From positions 558,001 to 622,000 of the forward strand of contig JACJWF010000001.1 in the NCBI GenBank assembly GCA_020637295.1: a DNA stretch of 64,000 nucleotides, written 5' to 3'. Below are positions 50,886 through 60,219 of the stretch, piece after piece (position 1 is the stretch's first letter; each line of letters begins with the position of its first letter). Under the pieces are notes generated by a model. The model did no database searches. It was not told the DNA's origin and was given only the letters and a program-made list of their open reading frames with translations. The DNA comes from Acidimicrobiaceae bacterium (lineage in GTDB: Bacteria > Actinomycetota > Acidimicrobiia > Acidimicrobiales > Ilumatobacteraceae). The translations under genes were made by a program, and so were the position numbers.

Positions 50886-52568
50886 ATGGCCACTCCAGTA
50901 CGCATCGTCTTCCTCGGCGGTCTCGGTGAGATCGGGCGCAACTGCATGGCGCTCCAGATGGACTGGCCGGGTGGTCCCCAGCCCAGCGCCATCCTGCTGA
51001 TCGACGTCGGGCTGATGTTCCCCGACGCGGACATGCACGGCATCGACCTGGTGCTGCCGGACTTCACCTGGCTGCGCGAGCACGCCGACGAGATCGTCGG
51101 TGTGGTCGCCACCCACGGCCACGAGGACCATGTGGGGGGCCTGCAGTACCTGCTCCGCGAGCTCAGCTTCCCGGTGTACGGCTCGCCGATCACGCTCGGC
51201 CTGGCCCGCAACCGCATCGAGGAGGCCGGCCTGCTGGGGAAGACGGAGTTGATCCCCGTGGCCGACGGCGAGCGGCGGATGGTCGGCCCCTTCGACGTGG
51301 AGTTCATCCCCGTCACCCATTCCGTGCCTCATGCCCACGCCATCGCCATCCACACCCCACAGGGCGTCATCCTCCACTCCGGCGACTTCAAGCTGGACCT
51401 CACCCCGGTGGACGGCCGGCGCACCGACCTGGCTCGGCTGGGCGCCATCGCCTCCACGGAGGGCATCCGGCTGCTGATGGCGGACAGCACCAATGCCGAG
51501 GAGCACGGCCACGCCCCGTCGGAGACCAGCGTGGGCGCCGTGCTGCGCAGCCTGTTCAGCCAGCACAGCGGGCGGCGGATCGTCACCGCCAGCTTCGCCA
51601 GCCACCTGCACCGCATCCAGCAGATCTGCGACGCGGCGGTGGCCGCCGGCCGCAAGGTGGCCACGCTCGGGCTGAGCATGAAGAAGAACGTCCGGCTGGG
51701 GATGGATCTCGGGGTGCTCAACATCCCGGAGTCCGCGCTGGTGGACATCGAGGACATCGACCGCTACCCGCCGGGCGAGGTCTGTGTCATCTCCACCGGG
51801 TCGCAGGGCGAGCCGATGTCGGCGCTGGCGCTGCTGGCGCGTGGCGAGAACAAGTGGGTGAAGGTCGGCGACCACGACACCGTCATCCTCTCCAGCCACG
51901 CCATCCCCGGCAACGAGGGCAACGTGAACCGGGTGATCGACGGGCTGCTGCGGGCGGGCGTGGAGGTCGTGCACAGCGGGGTGGCCGACGTGCACGCCAC
52001 CGGCCACGCCCAGGCCGACGAGATCAAGACCTACCTCAGCATCACCAAGCCGCAGTGGTTCGTGCCGATCCACGGTGAGTACCGCCACATGGTGGCCAAT
52101 GCCAAGCTCGGCCAGTTGATGGGCGTGCCCCGCGACCATGTGGTGCTGTGTGAGGACGGCGACATGATCGAACTCCGTGACGACGGCCTGGAGCTGATCG
52201 GTCGGGTGCCGGCCGGCTACTTGTATGTGGACGGCATCGTCGGCGACGTCGGCCAGGGCGTACTCCGCGACCGGCGGGTGCTGGCCGAGGAAGGCGTCGT
52301 GGTGGTGGTGGTCACGGTGGACATCGAGACCGGCAAGGTCCTCACCGGCCCCGAGATCATCACCCGCGGCTGGGTGTACGCACCCGAGGCCGAAGACCTG
52401 CTGGACGAAGCGTGCGACCGGGTGGCCGACACGGTGGAACGGGCGCTGTCGTCGGGTGTCCGCGACGTGGAGTCGCTGGAGCGCGACGTGCGCCGTGCGG
52501 CCGGCAAGTTCGTCAACGAGCGCACCAAGCGGCGCCCGATGATCGTGCCGGTGGTGATGGAGGCATGA
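50886..52568 (+). CDS. rnj: Ribonuclease J
   Basis: A metallo-beta-lactamase/beta-CASP exo- and endoribonuclease in RNA maturation and decay, 560 residues. The di-zinc motif HGHEDH is at 77-82, HSGDFKLD follows, then TSTNAEE-like DSTNAEEHG, the beta-CASP region (VTASFASHLHRIQQI), SSHAIPGNE and HGEYRHM. The C-terminal domain ends KRRPMIVPVVMEA. 21 nt after dapA. Its stop overlaps the start of the lipoprotein gene (ATGA). Confidence 0.96.
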   Translation: MATPVRIVFLGGLGEIGRNCMALQMDWPGGPQPSAILLIDVGLMFPDADMHGIDLVLPDFTWLREHADEIVGVVATHGHEDHVGGLQYLLRELSFPVYGSPITLGLARNRIEEAGLLGKTELIPVADGERRMVGPFDVEFIPVTHSVPHAHAIAIHTPQGVILHSGDFKLDLTPVDGRRTDLARLGAIASTEGIRLLMADSTNAEEHGHAPSETSVGAVLRSLFSQHSGRRIVTASFASHLHRIQQICDAAVAAGRKVATLGLSMKKNVRLGMDLGVLNIPESALVDIEDIDRYPPGEVCVISTGSQGEPMSALALLARGENKWVKVGDHDTVILSSHAIPGNEGNVNRVIDGLLRAGVEVVHSGVADVHATGHAQADEIKTYLSITKPQWFVPIHGEYRHMVANAKLGQLMGVPRDHVVLCEDGDMIELRDDGLELIGRVPAGYLYVDGIVGDVGQGVLRDRRVLAEEGVVVVVVTVDIETGKVLTGPEIITRGWVYAPEAEDLLDEACDRVADTVERALSSGVRDVESLERDVRRAAGKFVNERTKRRPMIVPVVMEA

Positions 52569-53119
52569 GACGGGTCGCCGGCGTGGTGGCCCTGGCCACC
52601 ACGCTGCTGGTGGCGTGCGACGACGGCGGGTCGAGCGCCGGCACCACCGCAGCCCCAGAGGTCACCATCTGCCAGCCGGACGTCACCGCCCAGGCGGAGG
52701 CCGAACTGCCCGCCGTGGACCTCATCGAGCCGGCCCTGCGGGCGGTGCAGGACGAGGTGGGCGGCGACATCGAATTCTTCGAGATCAACGCCGTGCCCCA
52801 CGCGGTGAACGTGTTCGTGGCGCTGAACGGCGCCACGGTGGCCCAGCAGTACGTGTATGTGGACGGGGTGCTCAGCGCCGGCCAGGGGCAGTCCGCCTCC
52901 GGCGGCACGTTCACTGCGGATCAGCTGGCCTTCGACCCGACCACCGTGTTCTCGACCATCCGCGGCCAGTTGCCGGAGACGATCCTGCAGACCTTCTATG
53001 TGAACGGCGACGGGCAGGGCAACGTGAAGTACGCGGTGCTCGCCGTGGCCCAGTGCGGCGGGGCGCTGGACATCGTCGTCGGGCCGGACGGCGAGATCAT
53101 CTCCGTCGACCCGCTCTGA
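52565..53119 (+). CDS. Small lipoprotein of unknown function
   Basis: 184 residues. The short signal peptide ends in lipobox LLVAC. The mature protein has a Cys pair (TICQP near 37 and AQCGG near 165) that may bridge, and a compact alpha/beta domain with FFEINAVPHAVNVFVALNGAT and QYVYVDGVL strands, a little like PepSY/LppX-type lipoproteins. I cannot place it in a family. Its ATGA overlap with the RNase J gene implies coupled translation despite the different cell compartments. Confidence 0.75.
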   Translation: MRRVAGVVALATTLLVACDDGGSSAGTTAAPEVTICQPDVTAQAEAELPAVDLIEPALRAVQDEVGGDIEFFEINAVPHAVNVFVALNGATVAQQYVYVDGVLSAGQGQSASGGTFTADQLAFDPTTVFSTIRGQLPETILQTFYVNGDGQGNVKYAVLAVAQCGGALDIVVGPDGEIISVDPL

Positions 53120-53179
53120 CCTGGCCGCCGGGGCAGTGCCTCAACCGGCGCGCGCCCCCTTGGTACCGTGAGGACCGCC

Positions 53180-55534
53180 ATGCCCACCTACGGCAAGTCC
53201 AATCGCCGGTCGCGCAACGACCCTCTTCCCCCCACACCCGCGAGGGGTGCTCGTCGCGCCCCGGCAGAGGCCACCGGGCCGATGCGCCGGCGCGACCAGG
53301 CGTCCGCCGAGCTGCGCGAGGCGGTGGAGGGCCGGGAGGACGAGTTCTGGGGCATCGGGTTCATCGGCGTCGGGGTGCTGCTGGGCCTGGCCATCTACTT
53401 CCAGCTCGCCGGGCCGCTGGGCCGGGGCGTCTCGACGCTGGTGGGCTGGTTCACCGGGCTTGGCAAGTTCATCGTGCCGATCTGCCTGGTGGGCGTGGGG
53501 GTGGCGCTGGTCCGCAAGGGCCGCAGTGGGCACCGCTTCCGCCTGGCCATCGGCTGGGCGCTCACCGGGGTGTCCATCCTGGCCGTGCTGCACGTGGTGC
53601 GCCGTCAGGCCGACGGGTTCGACTCGCTGGGCGAGGCCGGCGGCTGGATCGGTGCGCTGGTGGGCGAGCCACTGCGTGCCCTCCTGGCCGACGCGGGCGC
53701 CATCGTCGTACTCGCCGCGCTGTTCCTCGGTGGGGTGATGCTGATCACCCGCACGTCGGTGCGCACGCTGGCCCACCAGTCGGCCCGCAGCGTCGGCGCC
53801 GTGGCCGGCCCCCTGTCGCGCCGGCTGCGCGATGCCGTGGGGAACGTGGCGTCGTTGCGCAGCGAGCGCGAGGGGCAGGGCGAGCTGCCGCCGCCCTCGC
53901 CCGAGTTGTACGACTTCGAGGCCGACGACGACTGGGCTGCGGCGGAGGCCCCGCTGCCCGGCCGGAAGGCCCGTGCCCCGAAAGCCGCCCTGCCGCCGCC
54001 GGCCGGCCCCGGCGAGCAGGCCGAGCTGGAGCTCGGCCCCGGTGCCCAGCGCGGCCAGTGGACCCTGCCGCCGATGAACTACCTCGGCCGCAGCACCAAC
54101 CAGTCGGTCAACAAGGCCGAGGTGGAGGCCCGCGGGCGCACCCTGGTGGATTCCCTCGCCTCCCACGGGGTGGAGACCCGGCTGGTGGGTCAGACCGTCG
54201 GCCCCACCGTCACCCGCTACGAGCTGGAGCTCGGCCCCGGTGTGAAGGTGGCGCGGATCACCAGCCTCAACCGCGACATCGCCTACGCGATGGCCGCCAC
54301 GGACGTGCGCATCCTGGCGCCGATCCCCGGCCGTTCGGCCATCGGCGTCGAGGTCCCCAACCACACCCGCCAGCTGGTCAGCCTGGGCGACATCATGACG
54401 GCGCCCGAGGCCAAGACCGCCGCCCAGACGCTGGACGTCGCCATCGGCAAGGACATCGCCGGCCGGGCGGTGTTCCTCAACCTGGCCACCACGCCGCACC
54501 TGCTGATCGCCGGCACCACCGGCGCCGGCAAGTCCAGCGGCATCAACTGCATCATCACGTCCCTGCTCATGCGCACCACACCGGACCAGGTGCGCCTCAT
54601 CCTGGTGGACCCCAAGCAGGTGGAAATGGGGCAATACAACCGGCTGCCGCACCTGCTCACCGCCCCGGTCACCAACCCGAAGAAGGCCGCCAACGCACTC
54701 GGCTGGGCCTGCAAGGAGATGGACCGCCGCTACGACCTGCTGTTCGAGGTCGGCTTCCGCGACATCTCCGGCTACAACGCGGCGTTCGACCGGGGTGAGC
54801 TGGTGGGCGAGCCGGGCAGCGACAAGGTGTACGAGCGCCTGCCGTTCATCGTGGTGGTGGTCGACGAGTTGAACGACCTGATGATGGTGGCTGCGCGCGA
54901 TGTGGAGGAAAGCATCACCCGCATCGCCCAGAAGGCCCGTGCCGTGGGCATCCATCTCATCGTGGCCACCCAGCGGCCGTCGGTGAATGTCATCACCGGC
55001 GTCATCAAGGCCAACATCCCGGCCCGCATCGCCTACGCGGTCAACAGCCTCACCGACAGCCGGGTCATCCTCGACCAGCCGGGTGCGGAGAAGCTGGTCG
55101 GCAAGGGCGACATGCTGCTGCTGCCCGGCAACAGCAATGTCAGCCAGCGCATCCAGGGCTCGTTCGTCAGCGAGGAAGAAGTCCGCAAGGTGGTGGCCCA
55201 CTGGCGCCGCCAGGCGCCCGAGGTGGTCTACGTCAGCGGCGTGGAAGGCGACGAGGGCGAAGGCCAACTGGGCGGAGGCGGCGGCTTCGGTGGTGGCGAC
55301 GACGACGAGGACGAGGCCCTCATGCGCCAGGCGATGGAGCTGGTGGTGCGCAGCCAGCTGGGCTCCACCTCCATGCTCCAGCGCAAGCTGAAGGTCGGCT
55401 TCGCCCGCGCCGGGCGGATCATGGACCTGCTGGAGCAGCGTGGTGTGGTCGGCCCCAGCGAGGGTTCCAAGGCCAGGGCCGTGCTGATGACGGTGGAGGA
55501 GTACGAACTGCTCTACCCCCAGCGCGGCGGCTGA
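53180..55534 (+). CDS. ftsK: DNA translocase FtsK/SpoIIIE
   Basis: A septal DNA pump that moves chromosome ends during division. 784 residues: four N-terminal transmembrane helices (about 55-195), an Ala/Pro linker, the alpha domain (SHGVETRLVGQTVGPTVTRYEL), and the RecA-like motor with Walker A GTTGAGKSS and Walker B FIVVVVDELNDLMM. An acidic/Gly linker leads to the C-terminal gamma winged helix (SMLQRKLKVGFARAGRIMDLLE). The ATG at 53180 follows a TACCGT box (53164-53169) by 10 nt, and a GTG at 53168 overlaps that box. Confidence 0.96.
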   Translation: MPTYGKSNRRSRNDPLPPTPARGARRAPAEATGPMRRRDQASAELREAVEGREDEFWGIGFIGVGVLLGLAIYFQLAGPLGRGVSTLVGWFTGLGKFIVPICLVGVGVALVRKGRSGHRFRLAIGWALTGVSILAVLHVVRRQADGFDSLGEAGGWIGALVGEPLRALLADAGAIVVLAALFLGGVMLITRTSVRTLAHQSARSVGAVAGPLSRRLRDAVGNVASLRSEREGQGELPPPSPELYDFEADDDWAAAEAPLPGRKARAPKAALPPPAGPGEQAELELGPGAQRGQWTLPPMNYLGRSTNQSVNKAEVEARGRTLVDSLASHGVETRLVGQTVGPTVTRYELELGPGVKVARITSLNRDIAYAMAATDVRILAPIPGRSAIGVEVPNHTRQLVSLGDIMTAPEAKTAAQTLDVAIGKDIAGRAVFLNLATTPHLLIAGTTGAGKSSGINCIITSLLMRTTPDQVRLILVDPKQVEMGQYNRLPHLLTAPVTNPKKAANALGWACKEMDRRYDLLFEVGFRDISGYNAAFDRGELVGEPGSDKVYERLPFIVVVVDELNDLMMVAARDVEESITRIAQKARAVGIHLIVATQRPSVNVITGVIKANIPARIAYAVNSLTDSRVILDQPGAEKLVGKGDMLLLPGNSNVSQRIQGSFVSEEEVRKVVAHWRRQAPEVVYVSGVEGDEGEGQLGGGGGFGGGDDDEDEALMRQAMELVVRSQLGSTSMLQRKLKVGFARAGRIMDLLEQRGVVGPSEGSKARAVLMTVEEYELLYPQRGG

Positions 55535-55585
55535 TCCGGCGGTCCGGGTCGTCTCACGCCCCGGTGGCTTGGCAGGATGCCCGCC

Positions 55586-56521
55586 ATGAGCGAGATGACC
55601 ACCATCACCACCGGCCTGCGCTTCCCCGAGGGGCCGATCGCCATGCCGGACGGCAGCGTCATCCTGGTGGAGATGTTCGGCCCGCGGATCACCCGGGTGC
55701 TGCCCGACGGCAGCAAGGAGACCGTGGCCGAGATCGTCGGCGGCCCCAACGGGCTGGCGATGGGGCCGGACGGGCATCTCTACCTGTGCAACAACGGTGG
55801 CTGCTTCACCCCGATCGAGATGGGCGGGATGCTGTTCCCCGGGCCGTTCAACGCCGAGGGCTACATCGGCGGCCGCATCCAGAAGGTGGACATCGCCACC
55901 GGTGAGGTCACCGACCTCTACACCGAGTGCGATGGCCGCCCGCTGCGTGCCCCCAACGACATCGTGTTCGACGGCGCCGGCGGGTTCTGGTTCACCGACC
56001 ACGGCATCCGCGACCACAACGCCCGCACCAGCGATCTCACCGGCATCTACTACGCCAAGGCCGACGGCAGCTTCATCAGCGAGCAGGTCTTCCCGGTGGA
56101 GGGCCCGAACGGCATCGGCCTGTCGCCCGACGGCAACACCGTGTACTGGGCCGAGACCCACTCCGGCCGGGTGATGCGCCGCAGCCTGTCGGCCCCCGGT
56201 GTGGTGGTGCCGCCGATGCCGATGGACACCTCGGCCTGCCTCGCCGGCCTGCCCGGCATGCAGCTGCTGGACTCGCTGGCGGTGGACGGCGAGGGCAATG
56301 TGTGCGTGGCCACGCTGGTGAACGGCGGGATCACGGTGGTGAACCCCCGCGACGGCAGTACCACCCACGTGCCCACGGGCGACATGCTCACCACCAACAT
56401 CTGCTTCGGCGACCGCGACGGCAGCGGCCAGTACCGCGACGCCTACATCACGTGCTCCGCCACCGGCACCCTCGTCCACACCCGCTGGCCGAACAACGGC
56501 CTGCGTCTCCACCACCTGTAG
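55586..56521 (+). CDS. SMP-30/gluconolactonase-like beta-propeller hydrolase
   Basis: 311 residues, six-bladed propeller. Family signatures: LRFPEGPIAMPDGSV (Glu metal ligand), GGPNGLAMGPDG, RAPNDIVFDGAGGFWFTD (Asn and Asp ligands), EGPNGIGLSPDGNTVYWAE and DSLAVDGEGN. It would open a sugar lactone or related ester; the substrate is unknown. The ATG at 55586 lies 7 nt after a CAGGAT -10-like box, preferred over an ATG 9 nt upstream that overlaps the box. It is followed 2 nt later by a VOC protein gene. Confidence 0.88.
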   Translation: MSEMTTITTGLRFPEGPIAMPDGSVILVEMFGPRITRVLPDGSKETVAEIVGGPNGLAMGPDGHLYLCNNGGCFTPIEMGGMLFPGPFNAEGYIGGRIQKVDIATGEVTDLYTECDGRPLRAPNDIVFDGAGGFWFTDHGIRDHNARTSDLTGIYYAKADGSFISEQVFPVEGPNGIGLSPDGNTVYWAETHSGRVMRRSLSAPGVVVPPMPMDTSACLAGLPGMQLLDSLAVDGEGNVCVATLVNGGITVVNPRDGSTTHVPTGDMLTTNICFGDRDGSGQYRDAYITCSATGTLVHTRWPNNGLRLHHL

Positions 56522-56523
56522 CG

Positions 56524-56928
56524 ATGGGCGCACGCTTCCACGACCCGCAGGTCATCCTGTTCGTCGCCGACTGCGAGCGGGCGGCCAGGTTCTATGCGAC
56601 GTTCGGGTTCGTGGAGACGTTCCGCACGTCGCCGGAGCAACCGGTGAAGATCGAGATGGCCCTGGGCGGCTTCGAGCTGGGGCTGGCACTGCCCGGTCCG
56701 GCGGCGGAGAGCCACCACATCCGGCCGGTCAGTGAGGGGCACCGGGCGTGCATCACGCTGTGGACCGACGACATCGACGCTGCGCTGGCGGAGGCGCTGA
56801 CCGCTGGCGCCACCCCGAACGCCGGGCCGGAGCCCTTCCTCGACGGGCGCCTGCTGGTGGCGATGGTGGAGGACCCTGACGGCCATCCGGTCCAGCTCGT
56901 GCAGCGCGCCCCGGCGGGCAGCCCGTAG
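56524..56928 (+). CDS. VOC (glyoxalase/bleomycin-resistance fold) protein
   Basis: 134 residues with two beta-alpha-beta-beta-beta modules: VILFVADCERAARFYATFGFVETF and VSEGHRACITLWTDDIDAALAEAL, then the ending VAMVEDPDGHPVQLVQR. The metal ligands are not obvious: the first His of typical enzymes is replaced in VILFVAD, so it may be a binding protein instead. It begins 2 nt after the propeller gene, and the two are presumably cotranscribed. Confidence 0.82.
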   Translation: MGARFHDPQVILFVADCERAARFYATFGFVETFRTSPEQPVKIEMALGGFELGLALPGPAAESHHIRPVSEGHRACITLWTDDIDAALAEALTAGATPNAGPEPFLDGRLLVAMVEDPDGHPVQLVQRAPAGSP

Positions 56929-56937
56929 CCTGGCGGG

Positions 56938-58218
56938 GTGCCCGCCGCCAAGCGCTTCTACATCGAGACTCTCGGCTGTCCCAAGAACCAGGTGGACAGC
57001 GAGAAGTTGGTCGGCACCCTGCTCGCCGACGGGATGACCGCCACCGACGACGCGGCCACCGCAGACCTCGTGGTGGTGAACACCTGCGCCTTCATCGACG
57101 AAGCCCGCCGGGAGAGCATCGACACCATCCTCGCTCTCGAGGAGCAGCGCAAGAAGGGCGCCAAGCTGGTGGTCACCGGTTGCATGGCCGAGCGCTACGG
57201 CCACGAGTTGGCCGAAGCCCTGCCCGAGGTGGACCAGGTGGCCGGGTTCGGCGTGCCGGTCAACCTCACCGCCAAGCCGGGCCGGAAGGCCATCCCCGTC
57301 TCGTCCGAGCCGCTGCCCAGCCTGGATCTGCTGAACCTGCCGCGGCCGAAGGCCACGGCGCCGTGGGCCTACGTGAAGATCGCCGAGGGGTGCGACCGCA
57401 ACTGCGGCTTCTGCGCCATCCCGTCGTTCCGTGGCCCACAGCGCAGCCGCGACATGGCCGCCATCCTCGCCGAGGTGGAGCAGCTGGAGGCCAAGGAGAT
57501 CGTGCTGGTGGCCCAGGACCTGGCCAGCTACGGCAAGGACCGGCCGGGTGAGTTGGGCGCCGGCGCCATCGTGCCGCTGGTGCGCGCCGTGGCTGCGGCG
57601 ACGCCGTGGACCCGCCTGTTGTACCTGTATCCGAGCGACCTCACCGACGAGTTGATCGACGCCATCTGCGACACCGGCGTGCCGTACTTCGACCTGTCGC
57701 TGCAGCACGTCAGCAAGCCGTTGCTGCGGCGGATGCGCCGGTGGGGCGACGGCCCGCGCTTCCTGCAGCGGATCGAGGACATCCGCCGGCGCCAGCCGGC
57801 GGCGGCGTTCCGCAGCAACTTCATCGTCGGCTACCCCGGTGAGACCGAGGAGGACCACGACCGGCTGCTGGAGTTCGTGGAGGACGCCCAGCTGGACTGG
57901 TGCGGCTTCTTCGCCTACAGCGCAGAGGACGGCACGTACGCGGCCACTCTGGACCAGCAGGTGCCCGAGTCGCTGATGCACGAACGGTTGGCCGAGCTGC
58001 GCGAGTTGCAGGATGGCATCACCGCCGCCCGGCGCGACGACCTGATCGGTACCACCATCGAGGTGTTGGTGGACGCACCGGGCCAGGCGCGCAGCACTCG
58101 CGAGGCGCCGGAGATCGACGGCGTTGTGGAAGTGCCGCATGCATTGGCGGTTGGCGAGTTCCATGCCGTGCGGGTGGTCGATGCGCTCGGCCCCGATCTC
58201 GTGGCAGACTCGCTCTGA
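56938..58218 (+). CDS. rimO: Ribosomal protein S12 methylthiotransferase
   Basis: A radical-SAM enzyme that methylthiolates a conserved Asp of ribosomal protein S12. 426 residues: the N-terminal UPF0004 domain with cluster cysteines C14, C50 and C82; radical-SAM C152-x3-C156-x2-C159 (CDRNCGFC) with the RimO-like IPSFRGPQRSR; and a TRAM domain after about 360. A GTG start lies 6 nt after a TAGCCT box (56926-56931). pgsA overlaps its stop. Confidence 0.94.
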   Translation: MPAAKRFYIETLGCPKNQVDSEKLVGTLLADGMTATDDAATADLVVVNTCAFIDEARRESIDTILALEEQRKKGAKLVVTGCMAERYGHELAEALPEVDQVAGFGVPVNLTAKPGRKAIPVSSEPLPSLDLLNLPRPKATAPWAYVKIAEGCDRNCGFCAIPSFRGPQRSRDMAAILAEVEQLEAKEIVLVAQDLASYGKDRPGELGAGAIVPLVRAVAAATPWTRLLYLYPSDLTDELIDAICDTGVPYFDLSLQHVSKPLLRRMRRWGDGPRFLQRIEDIRRRQPAAAFRSNFIVGYPGETEEDHDRLLEFVEDAQLDWCGFFAYSAEDGTYAATLDQQVPESLMHERLAELRELQDGITAARRDDLIGTTIEVLVDAPGQARSTREAPEIDGVVEVPHALAVGEFHAVRVVDALGPDLVADSL

Positions 58219-58796
58219 TGCCGGTCGATCCCAGCGCCATCAAGACGTGGGCCAATCTGGTCACGGTCGCGCGCATCATCATCGCCCCGTTCATGTTCCT
58301 GCTGATCCCCGATCAGCCCGGTGGGCGGTGGGGGGCGTTCCTCCTGTGGTTCGTCCTGTGCACCAGCGACGGCATCGACGGCTACCTGGCCCGCCGCCAC
58401 GGGGCCACCAACCTCGGGGCCTTCCTCGACCCGTTGGCGGACAAGGTGCTGGTGCTCGGGGCGATGGTGTTCCTGGTGGCCAACGACACGTTCTGGATCG
58501 TGCCCGTGGCCATCATGGCGGGGCGCGAGTTGCTGATCAGCCTCTACCGCACGTTCGTGGGAGCCAAGGGTGTCAGCGTGCCGGCCAGCAAGACGGCGAA
58601 GTGGAAGACGTTCGCCCAGCAGTTGGCGGTCGGGTTCGCCATCATGCCCTGGACGGCGCTGGACGCCACTTGGTTGTGGAAGTCGCTGCTGTGGATCGCC
58701 GTCGTGCTGGCGCTGATCAGCGGCTTCCAGTACCTCTGGCGGGCCACCCACCCGGCGGCAGCGGTACTCGACGCGCCCCACAGCGCCAGGGTCTGA
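58218..58796 (+). CDS. pgsA: CDP-diacylglycerol-glycerol-3-phosphate phosphatidyltransferase
   Basis: An integral membrane enzyme making phosphatidylglycerol phosphate. 192 residues with the CDP-alcohol phosphotransferase signature D-G-x-D-G-x2-A-R-x8-G-x3-D-x3-D, seen as SDGIDGYLARRHGATNLG then AFLDPLADK. About five or six transmembrane helices. The ATG overlaps the rimO stop by one base (TGATG). cinA follows 2 nt after the stop, the usual actinobacterial order. Confidence 0.93.
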   Translation: MPVDPSAIKTWANLVTVARIIIAPFMFLLIPDQPGGRWGAFLLWFVLCTSDGIDGYLARRHGATNLGAFLDPLADKVLVLGAMVFLVANDTFWIVPVAIMAGRELLISLYRTFVGAKGVSVPASKTAKWKTFAQQLAVGFAIMPWTALDATWLWKSLLWIAVVLALISGFQYLWRATHPAAAVLDAPHSARV

Positions 58797-58798
58797 CC

Positions 58799-60049
58799 GT
58801 GCGCTGCGACGTCCTGGCCATCGGTACCGAACTGCTCCTCGGCCAGATCACCGACACCAACAGCCAGTGGATGGGCGAGCAGTTCGCTGCCGCCGGCATC
58901 GACTCGCTGCTGCAGGTGAAGGTGGGCGACAACCTGGCCCGCATCGAGACCGTGCTGCGGCGGATGCTGGCCGACGCCGACGCCGTGGTGGTGTGCGGCG
59001 GGCTCGGCCCCACCCACGACGACCTCACCCGCGAGGCCATCACCGCAGTGATGGGCACCCGCTTGGAACTGGACGACGGCGTGGCCGAGGTGATCCGCCA
59101 GATGTTCGCGTCGCGGGGCCGGCGGATGGCCGAGAACAACCTCCGTCAGGCGATGGTGCCCGTGGGCGCCACGGTGATCCCGCAGACGCGCGGCACCGCC
59201 CCCGGCCTGATCTGCCCGGTCACCGTCGACGGGGCGGCCAAGGTGGTCTACGCCGTGCCCGGGGTACCCCACGAGATGAAGGACATGGTGCAGCGGGCGG
59301 TGCTACCGGATCTGCTGGCGCGCAGTGGCGAGGCTGCCGTCATCCGCAGTCGCACCCTGCGCACCTGGGGGGAGAGCGAGAGCGGCCTCAACGAGCGCCT
59401 GGACGGGCTGATCGCCCGGCTGGACGACGCCGGCAACCCGACGCTGGCGTTCCTGGCCAGCGGGTGGGAGGGCATCAAGGTGCGCCTCACCGCCAAGTGC
59501 GCCACGGCTGCGGAGGCCGATGCCCTGCTGGCGCAGTGGGAGGCCGAGGTTCGGGCCGAGGTCGGCGACATCGTGTTCGGTGTGGACGAGGACACCATGG
59601 AGTCCGTCGTTCTGCAGTTGCTGCGCGAGCGCGGGCTGTCGCTGGGGCTCGCCGAGTCCGTCACCGGTGGTCTGGTGGCCGGACGGATCACGGGTGTGCC
59701 CGGCGCCAGCGAGGTGTTCCGCGGCAGTGTGGTGTCCTACGCCAGCGAAGTGAAGTTCGATGTGCTGGGGGTGCCCGAGGGGCCGGTGGTCAGTGAGGCG
59801 GCCGCCGAGGCGATGGCCATCGGCGCCCGCCGGGTGCTGGGCGCCGACGTCGGCCTGGCGCTCACGGGCGTGGCCGGCCCCACGGAGCAGGAGGGCATGC
59901 CGGTGGGCACCCTGTGCGTGGGCCTGGCCATCGGCGAGCAGGTGCTGTCGCACACGTTCCGCCTGGCCGGCCAGCGCGACCAGATGCGCCAGATGAGCGT
60001 CATCACCGCGCTGAATCTCCTCCGCGGTGTGCTCACCGGCGACGCCTAG
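58799..60049 (+). CDS. cinA: CinA family nicotinamide-nucleotide amidase/ADP-ribose pyrophosphatase-like protein
   Basis: 416 residues with two domains. The N-terminal MoCF-like half has AIGTELLLGQITDTN, CGGLGPTHDDLTREA and AVPGVPHEMK. The C-terminal PncC-like deamidase half has GLAESVTGGLVAGRITGVPGAS, FRGSVVSYASEVKFDVLGV and TGVAGPT. In other bacteria the family recycles pyridine nucleotides. A GTG start lies 2 nt after pgsA. Confidence 0.93.
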   Translation: MRCDVLAIGTELLLGQITDTNSQWMGEQFAAAGIDSLLQVKVGDNLARIETVLRRMLADADAVVVCGGLGPTHDDLTREAITAVMGTRLELDDGVAEVIRQMFASRGRRMAENNLRQAMVPVGATVIPQTRGTAPGLICPVTVDGAAKVVYAVPGVPHEMKDMVQRAVLPDLLARSGEAAVIRSRTLRTWGESESGLNERLDGLIARLDDAGNPTLAFLASGWEGIKVRLTAKCATAAEADALLAQWEAEVRAEVGDIVFGVDEDTMESVVLQLLRERGLSLGLAESVTGGLVAGRITGVPGASEVFRGSVVSYASEVKFDVLGVPEGPVVSEAAAEAMAIGARRVLGADVGLALTGVAGPTEQEGMPVGTLCVGLAIGEQVLSHTFRLAGQRDQMRQMSVITALNLLRGVLTGDA

Positions 60050-60061
60050 GCTGATCCGCAC

Positions 60062-60134
60062 GCCTCCGTAGCTCAATGGAGAGAGCAGCGGGTTTCTACC
60101 CCGTTGGTTGTGGGTTCGAGTCCTACCGGAGGCA
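60062..60134 (+). tRNA. tRNA-Arg (anticodon TCT)
   Basis: Cloverleaf by inspection: acceptor GCCTCCG pairs with CGGAGGC; D-arm GCTC/GAGC; anticodon stem GCGGG closed by CCCGT with loop TTTCTAC, anticodon TCT; T-arm with TTCGAGTC. The discriminator is A. The 3' CCA is not encoded (CCG follows). It reads AGA and AGG codons, which are rare in this GC-rich genome. It begins 12 nt after cinA. Confidence 0.95.
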
Positions 60135-60219
60135 CCGCCTGCCGTGGTCGCAGTGGCGTGTTCGTCAAGGTTTGTCCAAACCGCTCAGGCGGCCTGCGTG
60201 ACCGGACGATGACCACGAC

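Noticed and set aside
53141..56533. 1130-codon open frame on the minus strand opposite ftsK and the propeller gene
   Set aside because: Composition is His/Gly/Arg/Val-rich as expected for the antisense of high-GC genes, no motif is recognisable, and the opposite strand carries clear ftsK and SMP-30 genes.
60062..60134. tRNA as an attachment site for an integrated element
   Set aside because: No integrase gene or repeated tRNA 3' end is seen on either side; neighbours are conserved housekeeping genes.
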